Assembly (NCBI RefSeq): GCF_019308285.1
Contig: NZ_WWEM01000020.1
Location: 431,164 to 495,163, forward strand
DNA length: 64,000 nucleotides
Source of the DNA: Flavobacterium quisquiliarum
GTDB lineage: Bacteria; Bacteroidota; Bacteroidia; Flavobacteriales; Flavobacteriaceae
Reading direction: 5' to 3'
Shown piece by piece: positions 53,947 through 62,231 of this stretch. Every line of letters begins with the position of its first letter. Within the stretch, counting starts at the first letter, position 1. The notes under the pieces were generated by a model that saw only the letters and a program-made list of their open reading frames with translations, was not told the DNA's origin and did no database searches. The translations under genes were made by a program, and so were the position numbers.

Positions 53947-55527
53947 ATGAACTATTTATCAGCACAAAACAGAAAAGGAAACTTATTTGTTTTTCTAATT
54001 TTATCTTTCGTTTTTCTAGGAATTGCTCCATCTGCAGTTTCACAAACGAAATCTCCAGTTTTGCAGTATGTGGTTTCAATGCCTAATACTGAAAATCATT
54101 ATTTTCATGTGGAATTATATTGCAGTGGCTGGCAGGAGGAAACAATTGATTTTAAAATGCCGAATTGGATGCCAGGTTATTATCAGTTAATGAATTACAG
54201 TAAAATGGTAGAAAATTTTACAGCTAAGGTTGATAATAAAAATTTAGCTGTAAAAAAGCTGAACGAAAACAGCTGGCAGATTAAGACGTCAAAGAATAAA
54301 CCGTTTACTTTAAGTTATGATGTAAAAGCCGATAAACAGTTTGTAGCCAATAGTTATCTGGATGCTTCACATGCTTATATAATTCCGAATAGTTTATTCG
54401 TCTATATTAATGAACATCTTAATACGCCAGTTTCTGTAAAAATTGAAGGAATAAAAAAAGGTTTTAAAATTGCAACAGGCTTAGAACCGATTGCTGGAAA
54501 AACAAATGAATTTATAGCTCCTGATTTTGATGTTTTATACGATTGTCCACTTTTAATTGGAGATTTGGAAGAATTGCCTTCTTTTAAAGTTAACGGAATC
54601 GAACACCGTTTTATAGGTTATAAAATTGGGGATTTTGATAAAGTAAAATTTATAGACAATTTGAAAAAGGTTGTCGAATCGGCTGTAGCCATTATTGGGG
54701 ATATACCGTATAAACAATATACGTTTATTGGAATTGGGCCGAGGCAAGGAGGCATCGAACATCTTAATAATACAACGGTTAGTTTTGATGGTTCTGATTT
54801 GGATAAACCGGAGGCAATGAACAGAATGATGAGTTTTTTGGCTCATGAATATTTTCATCATTACAATGTTAAAAGAATCAGACCTTTTGAATTGGGGCCT
54901 TTTGATTATGATAAAGGAAGCAAAACAAATTTATTGTGGGTAAGCGAAGGCTTATCGGTTTATTATGAATATCTAATTGTAAAGAGAGCTGGACTTGTAA
55001 ATGAGCAGACTTTGTTTCAAAATTTAGAAAGTGGGATTAATGCTTTTGAGAATTCTCCAGGAAGAGCATTCCAATCTTTAACGCAAGCAAGTTTTGAAAC
55101 TTGGAGCGATGGGCCTTTTGGCAAACAGGGAGAAAATGTAGATAAGTCTATTTCTTATTATGAGAAAGGGCCAGCTGTTGGTCTTGTTTTAGATTTTGCT
55201 ATTCGTAAAGCAACACAAAATCAAAAATCATTAGATGATGTGATGCGTTTTTTATATTGGGAATATTATAAAAAAATGCAGCGTGGTTTTACCGATGCTG
55301 AATTTCAAGAATCCTGCGAAAAGATGGCAGGATGTTCGTTAAAGAATGTTTTCGAATATGTTTATACTACAAAACCAATTGATTATAATAATTATTTAAA
55401 ATATGCAGATTTAGAATTGAAAGAGGATTTAGATCCAGTTTCCAAAAACAGAAAATTTTCTTTTCAGATTTTGCAGTCAAGTACTGATGATCAAAGGAAA
55501 GTACTACGCAGCTGGTTAGAAAAGTAG
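53947..55527 (+). CDS. M61-family glycyl-aminopeptidase-type metallopeptidase
   Basis: This 526-residue exported peptidase has a signal region ending AVSQT (about residue 34) and an N-terminal beta-sandwich (LQYVVSMPNTENHYFHVELYCSGW), then a thermolysin-like domain with His300-Glu-x-x-His304 in LAHEYFHHYNVKRIRP. The third ligand Glu is in LLWVSEGLSVYYEYL. M61 peptidases release N-terminal Gly or Ala; glycine is abundant in collagen-like and many wall proteins. The usual C-terminal PDZ domain of M61 proteins seems absent or very short: the protein ends about 200 residues after the zinc motif. It has its own terminator at 55548. Confidence 0.9.
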   Translation: MNYLSAQNRKGNLFVFLILSFVFLGIAPSAVSQTKSPVLQYVVSMPNTENHYFHVELYCSGWQEETIDFKMPNWMPGYYQLMNYSKMVENFTAKVDNKNLAVKKLNENSWQIKTSKNKPFTLSYDVKADKQFVANSYLDASHAYIIPNSLFVYINEHLNTPVSVKIEGIKKGFKIATGLEPIAGKTNEFIAPDFDVLYDCPLLIGDLEELPSFKVNGIEHRFIGYKIGDFDKVKFIDNLKKVVESAVAIIGDIPYKQYTFIGIGPRQGGIEHLNNTTVSFDGSDLDKPEAMNRMMSFLAHEYFHHYNVKRIRPFELGPFDYDKGSKTNLLWVSEGLSVYYEYLIVKRAGLVNEQTLFQNLESGINAFENSPGRAFQSLTQASFETWSDGPFGKQGENVDKSISYYEKGPAVGLVLDFAIRKATQNQKSLDDVMRFLYWEYYKKMQRGFTDAEFQESCEKMAGCSLKNVFEYVYTTKPIDYNNYLKYADLELKEDLDPVSKNRKFSFQILQSSTDDQRKVLRSWLEK

Positions 55528-55547
55528 AGTAGGTATTACAATACCCA

Positions 55548-55597
55548 AAAGCCCGTCACAAATTAGTCTAATTAATTGTGACGGGCTTTCGATTTTT
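55548..55597 (+). terminator. Intrinsic terminator after the M61 gene
   Basis: A 14-bp stem (55548-55561 with 55576-55589, core AAGCCCGTCACA/TGTGACGGGCTT) with a 14-base loop is followed by CGATTTTTG. It ends transcription before the second SusC gene. Confidence 0.9.
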
Positions 55598-55922
55598 GTC
55601 GATTTTTCGATTTTTTGAATGAATCTTATTAATTGATTATTTTGAGTGTTTAATACTGATGTTTTTTTAATGAATTTTAAAAATAGATGCTTTTTATTGT
55701 GCAGAATTAACATATTTTTTTTGAATACCATTTTTTTTAATCAGTTTTTGCTGTAAAAATACAATAAGAGGATAATATAATATAGCTTTCGGATAAATTG
55801 TTGGCTTTCTTGAGTTTGGTTATCATTTAACTTTACAAGTGTTTAAAATACACAATAAAGTATTTTGTGCATTAAACAAGTATTTTTTTTAACCAAACAA
55901 AAACCAAAAAACCAAAAAAGCT
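55598..55922 (+). other. Promoter region of the second SusC/SusD pair
   Basis: It is very AT-rich with no credible gene. A GTGT-N7-ACAC repeat (55839-55853) and AAAATA/TATTTT (55845-55850 with 55861-55866) form weak inverted repeats about 60-80 bases before the start. No exact TAnnTTTG box and no copy of the AAATGCCCCCT element is seen, so control differs from that of the first pair. Confidence 0.4.
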
Positions 55923-58910
55923 ATGAATTTTACTAACCATTCAGTATTGCAAAATTTTGGAAATAAACTGTTAAAGAAAAAGTTGGGATTTACCCTTTTT
56001 TTTCTCTTAATATTTTTTACTTCCGTTGCACAAACAAAGATTCAAGGTTCCATAAAAGACATTCATGGAGTTCCGATTTCAGGAGTTTCAATTATGGAAA
56101 AAAATACATCTAATAATGGTGTATTGTCAGATTTTGATGGTAATTTCCAGATGACACTTCAAAAACCAAATTCTAAGTTGGTTGTTTCCTATGTCGGATT
56201 TGCATCTCAGGAAGTTACAGTTTCAGGTAATAAAGTAGATGTAGTGCTAATCGAAAATACGGAGCAATTAGCCGATGTTGTTGTAGTTGGATACGGTACT
56301 CAAAAGAAATCGAGAGTTACAAGTGCTATTGCCAGTATTAAAGAAAAAGATTTTACAAGAGGAGCAATCAGAGATGCTTCGGATCTTATAAAAGGAAAAG
56401 TTGCAGGTTTAACCATAAGTAATGGTTCTGGAGATCCTTCTGCGGCGCCCAATATATCATTGCGCGGGGTATCTTCTTTAAAAGGGGGATCGGCTCCTTT
56501 GGTTTTAATCAACGGAGTACCTGGTGGAATTGATACTGTTTCTCCAAATGAAATTGCCTCTATAGAGGTTTTGAAAGATGCATCGGCTGCAGCTATTTAT
56601 GGAACAAGGGGGGCTAATGGTGTGATTTTAATTACAACAAAGACTGTCAATAAAGAGATACAGCCAACCATGACGTATTCTGCTTTTACAACGGTGGCAA
56701 ATTTTGCAAAGAAAGCTAATTTCTTAGATGCCGCAGGATTAAGAAGTTTACTGGCGCAGGGAACTAAAATGCCTTTTACAGATGAAGGCGCTACTACAGA
56801 TTGGTTAGGTGAAATTTCAAGAAGCAGTTTTGCTCAAAATCATAACTTAGACCTTAAAGGAGGAACTGCAAAAACTAACTATGTAGCGAATTTAAATTAT
56901 GTAGATCAAACAGGAGTTTTTAATGGTACGTTTAACAAAGAGTATAGATTTTCATTTGATGTTAATCATACGATGTTCAATGACAAATTAAAAATTAATT
57001 TGAACTTATTGAACGGAACACAAAAGATGGGAATTTCTCCAGGTACAGCAGGTTATGCCTATAGACAAGCCATGATTAGAAATCCTACTGCTCCAGTTTA
57101 CAAACCTGATGGAACATATGCAGAAACCAATAGATTTCAATATTATAATCCAGTTGCAATCTTAAACGAGACAAAACAGGACAGACAAAGTACTTGGCAG
57201 AGGTTTACTGCTAACATAACTTTGGATTTATTACCAGGATGGGATGTAAGTGCGTTGCTTGCCAAAAATAAAAATACTGGATTAGATGGTTATTCTGAAA
57301 CCAAAAAACACTATTCAAATACGATTAATGGAAGAAATGGAGTTGCTTCAAGAAGTACTGGCCAAACTGATAGAGATTATGTTGAACTTACCTCTAAGTA
57401 CAATAAAAAATTAGATAAACACGAATTTACGTTATTGGGAGGTTACAGTTATCAATACACTGTGAATGAAGGTTTCTCAGCTTCTAACTTTGATTTCCCG
57501 ACGGATGCTTTTTCATATAATAATTTAGGGGCAGGTAATGCATTGTCTGACGGAAAAGCATCTATGGCAAGTTACAAAAATGATGATAAATTGATAGGTT
57601 TCTTCGGAAGAGCGAATTACAATTTTAATAATAAATATGATCTTTTGTTTAGTATCAGAAGAGAGGGTTCTTCTAAGTTTGGAGAAAATCATAAATGGGG
57701 TAATTTCCCTGCAGCTTCAGCAGGATGGAGCATTAATAAAGAGTCTTTTCTTAACAATGTTTCAGCTATTAATAATTTAAAAATAAGAGCAGGTTATGGT
57801 GTTACGGGGGTAATTCCTGGCGAATCTTATTTGTCTCAGACTTTGTATAATTATGATGGGTATTTCTTTAATGACGGTAAATGGGTAAAAGGATTAGTTC
57901 CTGCAAGTAACCCTAATCCAGATTTACGCTGGGAAAAAACAGCAGAGGTGAATGTTGGTGTTGATTTTGGATTCTTCAATAACAGAATCAGCGGAAGCTT
58001 TGATGTTTACAGTAAAAAAACAAGCGATATGTTGTGGGATTATGCTGTTCCGACACCTCCGTATTTATATTCTAGCATTACTGCAAATGTTGGAAAAATG
58101 GAAAACAAAGGTTTTGAGATTCTCCTTAATACAATTCCGGTTAAGACCGAAAATTTTATGTGGAATTCTTCTATGACTTTTTCACACAATAAAAATAAGT
58201 TAACAAGTCTTTCAAATGATTTATATAGTATTGATAGAAACTTTATTAATACTGGAGATACTGGAGATCCAATCTCTTTTACAACACATAGATTAGAAGT
58301 TGGCCAATCTATTGGGAATTATTGGGGATTAAAATCTGTCGACATTACTACTGATGGAAAATGGATTATCGAAACGGCGGATGGAACTAGAAAAACTTTG
58401 ACACCAGATTTATACAATGATGCTAACAAACAGTATTTGGGTAATGGAATACCAAATTATGTTGCTGGTTGGACGAATACCTTTACCTACAAAAAATTTG
58501 ATTTAAGTATTGTAATGACTGGAGCTTTTGATTTTCAGATATTAAATTCTCAGCGTATGTTTTACGAAAATCCTACGATCAATTATAACATGTTGAGTTC
58601 CGCATTTGATAAAGTTTACGATAAAGCGGTTTTAAATTATAATCAAACATACGTTAGTTATTATCTAGAACAAGGAGATTATGCAAAACTTGATAACGTT
58701 ACACTGACTTACAATTTCGATGTCAAGCCATATAAGTTTATCAGTGCAATGCGTGTTTATGCTTCAGCAAATAATTTGGCTGTAATTACAAAATATAAAG
58801 GTTTGGATCCTGAGATTGCAAGAGATAATGTTTTGTCACAAGGAATAGACAATAGAGACAAATATCCAACAACAAGAGGTTTTACTTTAGGTTTAAACGT
58901 AACTTTTTAA
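55923..58910 (+). CDS. Second SusC/RagA-family TonB-dependent transporter
   Basis: This 995-residue protein has a signal segment ending TSVAQ (about residue 37), a carboxypeptidase-D-like domain (about 38-115, IQGSIKDIHGVPISGVSI), a TonB-box/RagA motif LADVVVVGYG (116-125), a plug with VLKDASAAAIYGTRGANGVI, and a barrel ending VTF. It is shorter than the first SusC (1122 residues) and only distantly similar. With SusD 12 bases downstream it forms a pair without CAZymes, next to six peptidase genes and the hydroxyproline genes. A RagA-like peptide import role is therefore possible, though a glycan role cannot be excluded. Confidence 0.95.
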   Translation: MNFTNHSVLQNFGNKLLKKKLGFTLFFLLIFFTSVAQTKIQGSIKDIHGVPISGVSIMEKNTSNNGVLSDFDGNFQMTLQKPNSKLVVSYVGFASQEVTVSGNKVDVVLIENTEQLADVVVVGYGTQKKSRVTSAIASIKEKDFTRGAIRDASDLIKGKVAGLTISNGSGDPSAAPNISLRGVSSLKGGSAPLVLINGVPGGIDTVSPNEIASIEVLKDASAAAIYGTRGANGVILITTKTVNKEIQPTMTYSAFTTVANFAKKANFLDAAGLRSLLAQGTKMPFTDEGATTDWLGEISRSSFAQNHNLDLKGGTAKTNYVANLNYVDQTGVFNGTFNKEYRFSFDVNHTMFNDKLKINLNLLNGTQKMGISPGTAGYAYRQAMIRNPTAPVYKPDGTYAETNRFQYYNPVAILNETKQDRQSTWQRFTANITLDLLPGWDVSALLAKNKNTGLDGYSETKKHYSNTINGRNGVASRSTGQTDRDYVELTSKYNKKLDKHEFTLLGGYSYQYTVNEGFSASNFDFPTDAFSYNNLGAGNALSDGKASMASYKNDDKLIGFFGRANYNFNNKYDLLFSIRREGSSKFGENHKWGNFPAASAGWSINKESFLNNVSAINNLKIRAGYGVTGVIPGESYLSQTLYNYDGYFFNDGKWVKGLVPASNPNPDLRWEKTAEVNVGVDFGFFNNRISGSFDVYSKKTSDMLWDYAVPTPPYLYSSITANVGKMENKGFEILLNTIPVKTENFMWNSSMTFSHNKNKLTSLSNDLYSIDRNFINTGDTGDPISFTTHRLEVGQSIGNYWGLKSVDITTDGKWIIETADGTRKTLTPDLYNDANKQYLGNGIPNYVAGWTNTFTYKKFDLSIVMTGAFDFQILNSQRMFYENPTINYNMLSSAFDKVYDKAVLNYNQTYVSYYLEQGDYAKLDNVTLTYNFDVKPYKFISAMRVYASANNLAVITKYKGLDPEIARDNVLSQGIDNRDKYPTTRGFTLGLNVTF

Positions 58911-58922
58911 AAAGAATTAAAG

Positions 58923-60521
58923 ATGAAAAATCAAAATATAGTATATAAAATCCTTATTTCTGGCTTGCTTCTTTTGGGAACTGGCTGTACCAATTTGGAC
59001 GAGACAGTTTATGACAAAATAACTGCTGAAGGGACAACGCTTACTGAAGAAGATTTGACGAGTATTATTGCGCCAGCTTATACTTCATTTAGAGGAATTT
59101 TTTGGAACTGGGATGGTTTGCATGATTTGTATGAAGAATCGTCTGACTGTTTAGTAACGCCACAGCGAAATGGAATTGGCTGGGGAGATTATTATATCAC
59201 CATGCACCTCCATACTTGGGGCTCTACGCTTCCTCATGCAGAAGGTAACTGGAGTTATATGTATACAGGTGTAAATAGTGTGAATAGGGCAATATATCAG
59301 ATAGAACAGATTGAAGGTATTGCAAATAAAGATAAAGTAATTCAGGAACTAAAAGCATTAAGAGCAATTTATTACTATTTACTGCTAGATAATTTTAGAA
59401 ATGTTCCTATTGTAACTTCTTTTATAAATCCTCCAGGCTATCTGCCAGTTCAGAATACAGGAAAAGAAGTATATGATTTTGTTGAAAGCGAATTGAAAAC
59501 TGCACTGCCATTTTTAAGTGAAGAGAATAATACGGAAACTTATGGAAAAGTTACAAAGTGGGCAGTTAAGATGACTTTGGCTAAATTGTATTTAAATGCA
59601 CAAGTTTATATTGGTACTCCTAAATATAATGAAGCTTTAGCAGAGGTTAATGAAATTATAGCCAGTGGAAAATTTAGTCTGGCAACTAATTACGCTGATA
59701 ATTTTAAAATTAAAAATGAAGGTTCTCCAGAAGAAATATTATCAATTCCTTTTGATCAGGTAAAAACAGGAGGAAGTTACTGGCCTTTTAAATCATTAGC
59801 AGCACCAAGTCAGGCTACATTTGAAATGAGCGGTGGCCCTTGGAATGGAACTGGAGGAATTCCTCAATTTATTGATACGTACGATCCAGATGATCAAAGA
59901 TTAAAAGATTGTTGGTTAGGAGGTAAACAATATACAAGCAAAGGAGAGCCGATAATGGTAGATGGTAAACAATTTGAGTATATCAATTTCATGACAAACG
60001 TAAACGGCTGTGAACCTAACGAAGGCTACAGATTAGTTAAATATGAAATTGGTACCGGAGATATAGGACAAACCAGTAATGATGTGCCTTTCTACAGATA
60101 TACTGATGCTTTGATGATTAAAGCAGAATGTTTGTTAAGAAATGGAGATGCTGATGGAGCAGCTGCTATTGTTTCTCAAATCAGACAAAGAGATTTTAAA
60201 AATACAAATCCTGCTAAAGCTACTGTTACTGGAGCAAAACTTAGTGGAGGAAGTGTATATAAATATGGAACTTATGATTCTGGTGTTATTACTAAATTAG
60301 AAGGCGGTGCTGATATTCAGTATGGAGGTTTCTTAGATGAACTTGCTTGGGAATTTATTGGAGAAGCACATAGAAAACAAGATTTAATACGATTTGGAGT
60401 ATTTACTAAAAAATCATGGTTTACTCATACGCCAAATGGTGATTTCAGAAGTATTTTGCCAATTCCTCAATCTGTAAGAGATACCAATAGTAATCTCCAG
60501 CAAAATCCAGGTTACAATTAA
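58923..60521 (+). CDS. Second SusD/RagB-family lipoprotein
   Basis: This 532-residue lipoprotein has its signal ending LLGTGC (lipidated Cys22), then NLDETVYDKI. SusD features are the VIQELKALRAIYYYLLLDNFRNVPIV helix pair, YTDALMIKAECLLRNGD and the C-terminal LDELAWEFIGEAHRKQDLIRFG. It works as the lid of the SusC encoded just upstream. No SusE/F-like, glycosidase or regulator gene follows; a terminator-like hairpin at 60558 ends the unit. Confidence 0.95.
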   Translation: MKNQNIVYKILISGLLLLGTGCTNLDETVYDKITAEGTTLTEEDLTSIIAPAYTSFRGIFWNWDGLHDLYEESSDCLVTPQRNGIGWGDYYITMHLHTWGSTLPHAEGNWSYMYTGVNSVNRAIYQIEQIEGIANKDKVIQELKALRAIYYYLLLDNFRNVPIVTSFINPPGYLPVQNTGKEVYDFVESELKTALPFLSEENNTETYGKVTKWAVKMTLAKLYLNAQVYIGTPKYNEALAEVNEIIASGKFSLATNYADNFKIKNEGSPEEILSIPFDQVKTGGSYWPFKSLAAPSQATFEMSGGPWNGTGGIPQFIDTYDPDDQRLKDCWLGGKQYTSKGEPIMVDGKQFEYINFMTNVNGCEPNEGYRLVKYEIGTGDIGQTSNDVPFYRYTDALMIKAECLLRNGDADGAAAIVSQIRQRDFKNTNPAKATVTGAKLSGGSVYKYGTYDSGVITKLEGGADIQYGGFLDELAWEFIGEAHRKQDLIRFGVFTKKSWFTHTPNGDFRSILPIPQSVRDTNSNLQQNPGYN

Positions 60522-60557
60522 GATTACGTACAATAATAATTTGAATTTTTTAGTTTC

Positions 60558-60593
60558 GATAGGGAGTAAATTAAGTTTTGCTTCCTATCTTTT
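60558..60593 (+). terminator. Probable terminator after the second SusD gene
   Basis: GATAGGGAGTAA (60558-60569) pairs with TTGCTTCCTATC (60578-60589) over 12 bp with two G-U pairs, followed by TTTT. The T tract is short, so efficiency may be moderate. Confidence 0.6.
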
Positions 60594-60697
60594 AGTATCA
60601 TTTAAAAAGGATTTTTTCTTTGAATTATAAGCATTGTAAAATTCGTTTTTTTATCTTTAGAATTAAATAATTATCCAATAATAAATACGGTTTGATT

Positions 60698-61336
60698 ATG
60701 GAAATTAAGGTTCATAATTTGCAAAACGGACAGGTAAGAGTTAATCGAATTCTTCCTGCCAGTGAAAATGATAACTTTCATGCATTTTCCTATACGGGAA
60801 TAGCAAAACCAGTAAAATGTAAAGTCTGGCTTCCTGTATCAAGTTATTTGATAGAACATCCAAAAGGTATTGTTTTGATTGACCAAATGTGTCATGCAGA
60901 AATGCGTCAAATTAAACGTGATAAAAAAGAACTTAGTTTTTTTCAAAATCTCATCAATAAGCCATTTGTAGAACTTGAGGATATCATCAGCGAAAAGCTG
61001 GCAAAAGTCGGATACAAATCAAATGATATAGATTATTTGATACCTAGCGATCTTCCATCAGATTATTCTAGAGGATTAGATTATCTTAAGAATGCAAAAA
61101 AAATCATGATAAGCGACGTTCAATGGAATGTTGAGTCAGCAGCAAAACCATTGAGTTTACTAGATGAAAAGTGGAATGATCTAAATGTTCAAAAATATAG
61201 TTTCTCAAAAACCGGAATAGGTCCGCAAGGTTTGTCTTATGATTTGTTTGGAGATAGAACAGTCATTTTAGTAAGTACTCCAGAATATAGTTCAGGAGCA
61301 GTAACCGCAATTATAAAAAATAATTGGATCTGTTAG
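60698..61336 (+). CDS. Metallo-beta-lactamase-fold protein with lost metal site (pseudoenzyme)
   Basis: This 212-residue cytoplasmic protein starts at ATG 60698; the TTG at 60692 is less likely. The layout follows lactonase-type MBL proteins (KCKVWLPVSSYLIEHPKGIVLIDQM, then KLAKVGYKSNDIDYLI). Where active enzymes have HLHxDH it has D118-L-P120-S-D122-Y123, so three metal His are replaced and only Asp122 remains. The later GH motif reads STPEYSSGAV, with Tyr197 for His. The chain ends soon after, about 40-60 residues short of the usual C-terminal part. It could be a binding protein or a decaying gene; the open frame is intact. Possible TATCTTTA promoter box at 60652. Confidence 0.65.
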   Translation: MEIKVHNLQNGQVRVNRILPASENDNFHAFSYTGIAKPVKCKVWLPVSSYLIEHPKGIVLIDQMCHAEMRQIKRDKKELSFFQNLINKPFVELEDIISEKLAKVGYKSNDIDYLIPSDLPSDYSRGLDYLKNAKKIMISDVQWNVESAAKPLSLLDEKWNDLNVQKYSFSKTGIGPQGLSYDLFGDRTVILVSTPEYSSGAVTAIIKNNWIC

Positions 61337-61355
61337 TAACGACTAAAACGAACTT

Positions 61356-61814
61356 TTAAGAACGTGGTTTAGGAAGATTTCTATCATACATAATGATAGT
61401 TCCTGCTACGGCTACATTTAAACTTTTTTCTGATTTGAATTTTACTAAATGATGGCATTTTTCCATCGATTTTTTGGACAAACCATGATCTTCTGCTCCG
61501 AGTAGATAAACACAGCGTCTAGGATGTTCGAATGTTTCTAAATCTACCGCTTTATCAGTTAGTTCGACACCAACCAATCGTGCTCCTTTTGGTAAATTTT
61601 CAAAAAATGCTTCAAAAGTATCATAATGAAAATACGGAATTGCTTTTACGGCGTCATGTGTATCGCAAGCTTGTTTAGCATATCGATTGCCTATAGTAAA
61701 TATAAAAGTAGCACCTAAATTTTGAGCAGATCTCCATAAAACACCTAAGTTTTCTGGTGTTTTTCCATTTTGTATACCTATGCCGAAATACTCATTTATA
61801 AAATTATCATTCAT
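61356..61814 (-). CDS. TrmH-type (SPOUT) RNA 2'-O-methyltransferase
   Basis: This 152-residue protein is a minimal SPOUT methyltransferase lacking the N-terminal extension of longer TrmH proteins. The motifs are NGKTPENLGVLWRSAQNLGA (Asn and the catalytic Arg region, motif 1), YLLGAEDHGLS (motif 2) and LNVAVAGTIIMYD (motif 3, SAM-binding knot). The start is set at ATG 61814 rather than 61850, because a clear promoter -7 box lies at 61820-61827, inside any longer reading frame. The predicted target is a tRNA or rRNA nucleotide that I cannot identify. It is convergent with the MBL-like gene (19-base gap) and looks like a housekeeping gene at the edge of the accessory block. Confidence 0.9.
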   Translation of the reverse strand: MNDNFINEYFGIGIQNGKTPENLGVLWRSAQNLGATFIFTIGNRYAKQACDTHDAVKAIPYFHYDTFEAFFENLPKGARLVGVELTDKAVDLETFEHPRRCVYLLGAEDHGLSKKSMEKCHHLVKFKSEKSLNVAVAGTIIMYDRNLPKPRS

Positions 61815-61819
61815 AAATG

Positions 61820-61850
61820 CAAAGGTACAAACTGTAAAAACATAAATCAA
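61820..61850 (-). promoter_or_regulatory. Promoter of the TrmH-type gene (leaderless or nearly so)
   Basis: On the minus strand a TTG (-33 type, 61848-61850) is 20 bases upstream of TACCTTTG (-7, 61820-61827), a full match to TTG-N17-23-TAnnTTTG. The ATG begins 5 bases after the -7 box, so transcription should start at or within a few bases of the start codon. Confidence 0.7.
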
Positions 61851-62231
61851 TTTTTTATAGGAGTGGAATGGGGTTTGGTATTAAGTTGTTGTTTGCTAGC
61901 TGTTTGTGTGTTATTTTGCGGTTTTAGTTTTGCTTTTTTCTTTTGTAAACTTGTTGTTATACTGAAGATTTTTTGAAGATATTTTAGAAATTTTACAATG
62001 TTATTTTGGGGTTAACAATTGTTAAATATGCGTAAAGACTGGTATTTATTGCATTTATTTACTTAAATTTGTTGAAAGGCACATTTGGAATTGCGAACAA
62101 TATTTTAATTTCAATTGCTGATGAAACAAAATTTATCCAGGTTAAGTTCTGAGTTTTAAAACCTAAAAATGGATTTTTATCGCTCAACGTGCCAAAATAA
62201 GTTTTAATAATACCACAAAAGCCCCAAGATT
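61851..62231 (+). other. Upstream region of the beta-helix protein gene
   Basis: I see no credible gene. It contains a perfect 14-bp palindrome TTAACAATTGTTAA (62012-62025), a possible operator, and a TAAATTTG -7-like box (62064-62071) about 160 bases before the start at 62232, without a clear -33 element. Confidence 0.4.

Noticed and set aside
19932..55853. A shared GTGT...ACAC operator before the GH127 operon (19932-19944) and the second SusC (55839-55853)
   Set aside because: The inner spacing differs (5 versus 7 bases) and such short AT-rich inverted repeats are expected by chance.
61770..61976. 68-codon plus-strand frame with hydrophobic Cys-rich C-terminus
   Set aside because: It overlaps the TrmH-type gene start and its promoter, and its hydrophobicity comes from T-rich DNA.
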